5,465 nucleotides of DNA from Pseudomonadota bacterium (lineage in GTDB: Bacteria > Myxococcota > Polyangia > GCA-2747355 > JACKDQ01), in assembly GCA_030591195.1 (NCBI GenBank), contig JAUVBO010000288.1:1-5465 (forward strand). The letters run 5' to 3'. The notes beneath the pieces are model-generated. The model was not told where the DNA came from and searched no databases. It was given only the letters and a program-made list of their open reading frames with translations. The position numbers and the translations under genes are program-made. Of this stretch, positions 4,765 to 5,465 are shown in pieces (position 1 is the first letter of the stretch; each line of letters opens with the position of its first letter).

Positions 4765-5465
4765 TCAGGGGCGCTGATCGCGCCCTCGACGCCACGGGCG
4801 GGGCAGCAGCGCCGGCACCCGGGCCAGCCGATCGGCGTAGCTCGGCCGGCGGGCGACCATCCGGCGATCGATCATCGGCACGCTGATCAGGACGAACAAC
4901 GCCGTGATCGCCTGCGGCCCGACGCCGGTCCACCCGTGCCCCCCCCCCGCCGCGAGGGCGAAGCCGTAGAGGCCCCACCAGAAGAGCAGCTCACCGAGGT
5001 AGTTCGGGTGCCGGCAGCGGGCCCAGAGCCCGGACTCGAGGAACGTTGACGGCGAGCAGGCGGAGCCGAGGAACCGGTGCAGCTGCTTGTCGGCGACGGT
5101 CTCGATCACGATCGCGCTGGCGGTGATCGCCGCCGCCAGCAGGTCGAGCAGGCCGAGGCCGGGACGACCGCCGGGCGATAGCGCGGCGAGCAACGGCAGG
5201 CAGCCACCGAAGACCCATGCCGTGGGCAGCAGGTGGATCGCGCCCAAGCTCGCCGGCCAATAGGCTCGCCCGGTCTTGCGACGGATGTCGACGTAGCGCC
5301 AGTCCTCGTGGTCCAGGCCACCCCAGTGGCGGACCCAGTTGAACGTCAGCCGCACCGACCAGAGCGAGACCAGCCCCAGGCAGATCGCCGCCCGGGGTCC
5401 GCTAGCGGGGGACGCCCCGCCAGCGATCAGGAAATAGACGCCCAGCAGCGGTGGCACTACGCTCC
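4765..5465 (-). CDS. DUF1295 / steroid 5-alpha-reductase-like membrane protein, 5' end outside window
   Basis: Polytopic inner-membrane protein of the DUF1295 group, related to steroid 5-alpha reductases and isoprenylcysteine methyltransferases. Its substrate is unknown. The frame is open to the window edge. A GTG at 5457 could start it at 230 residues, but full family members are usually longer with one more N-terminal helix, so the true start is probably outside. Numbering from that GTG: RLTFNW-RHWGGL-HEDWRYVD (36-57), ETVADKQLHRF (119-129), GLWARCRHPNYLGELLFWWG (143-162), the NADPH/cofactor-associated signature of the superfamily, and PMIDRRMVARRPSYADRLARV (split as PMIDRRM and RPSYADRLARV, 194-214). 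Hydrophobic segments at about 23-35, 71-93, 101-118, 153-170 and 180-195 fit membrane helices. It ends with TGA at 4767-4765; the next gene on the strand begins 199 bp on and probably has its own promoter. A run of ten G lies at codons 169-173. Confidence 0.88.
   Translation of the reverse strand, partial: SVVPPLLGVYFLIAGGASPASGPRAAICLGLVSLWSVRLTFNWVRHWGGLDHEDWRYVDIRRKTGRAYWPASLGAIHLLPTAWVFGGCLPLLAALSPGGRPGLGLLDLLAAAITASAIVIETVADKQLHRFLGSACSPSTFLESGLWARCRHPNYLGELLFWWGLYGFALAAGGGHGWTGVGPQAITALFVLISVPMIDRRMVARRPSYADRLARVPALLPRPWRRGRDQRP
4939..4948 (-). repeat. Homopolymer run of ten G in the coding strand of the membrane-protein gene
   Basis: Ten C on the plus strand, read as G10 in the DUF1295-like gene, coding the glycines of AAGGGHGW in a loop between two predicted helices. 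The frame is intact across it at this length. A gain or loss of one base would replace the last 60 or so residues, including the final predicted helix and the PMIDRRM block. Confidence 0.85.

Overview
The window is very GC-rich, with strong G/C preference at third codon positions. Its protein families fit a deltaproteobacterium in the broad sense, most likely Myxococcota or an uncultured relative: a lipoprotein with a TolB/CsgG-like front and a helical-repeat back, a PEGA-like protein, a DUF2505-like protein and fragments of a sigma-54 activator. The taxon is inferred from gene content, not from a marker gene.

Layout. Bases 1-2308 hold two plus-strand genes: the 3' part of a penicillin-acylase-family Ntn hydrolase (5' end outside the window) and, 25 bp later, a DUF2505-like SRPBCC-type protein. 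Everything from 2467 to the right edge is on the minus strand. In transcription order these are a DUF1295 / steroid 5-alpha-reductase-like membrane protein (5' end outside the window), a 69-residue cysteine-containing small protein followed by a perfect hairpin terminator, a 363-residue lipoprotein, and a short PEGA-like protein coupled to the lipoprotein's stop codon.

The two convergent blocks meet at a 159-bp fold-back element (2309-2467) with perfect 18-bp terminal inverted repeats and a TAA direct repeat on each side. The TAA on the left is the stop codon of the DUF2505-like gene, and the TA of the right copy lies in the stop codon of the PEGA-like gene. Removing the element on paper leaves two convergent genes whose stop codons overlap tail to tail, so the element appears to have inserted without damaging either gene.

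A second unexpected signal is on the plus strand at about 2870-3010, antisense to the N-terminus of the PEGA-like gene. It carries a near-perfect sigma-54 activator (bEBP) segment including the GAFTGA loop, with no surrounding intact gene. It looks like a relic of an activator gene.

The genes do not form one obvious pathway. The acylase and DUF2505-like gene look like an operon, and the lipoprotein and PEGA-like gene look like a coupled envelope pair. I see no rRNA, tRNA, CRISPR array or complete transposase, and no convincing complete new biological system. The points most worth checking are the fold-back element, the sigma-54 activator relic and the small cysteine-containing gene.
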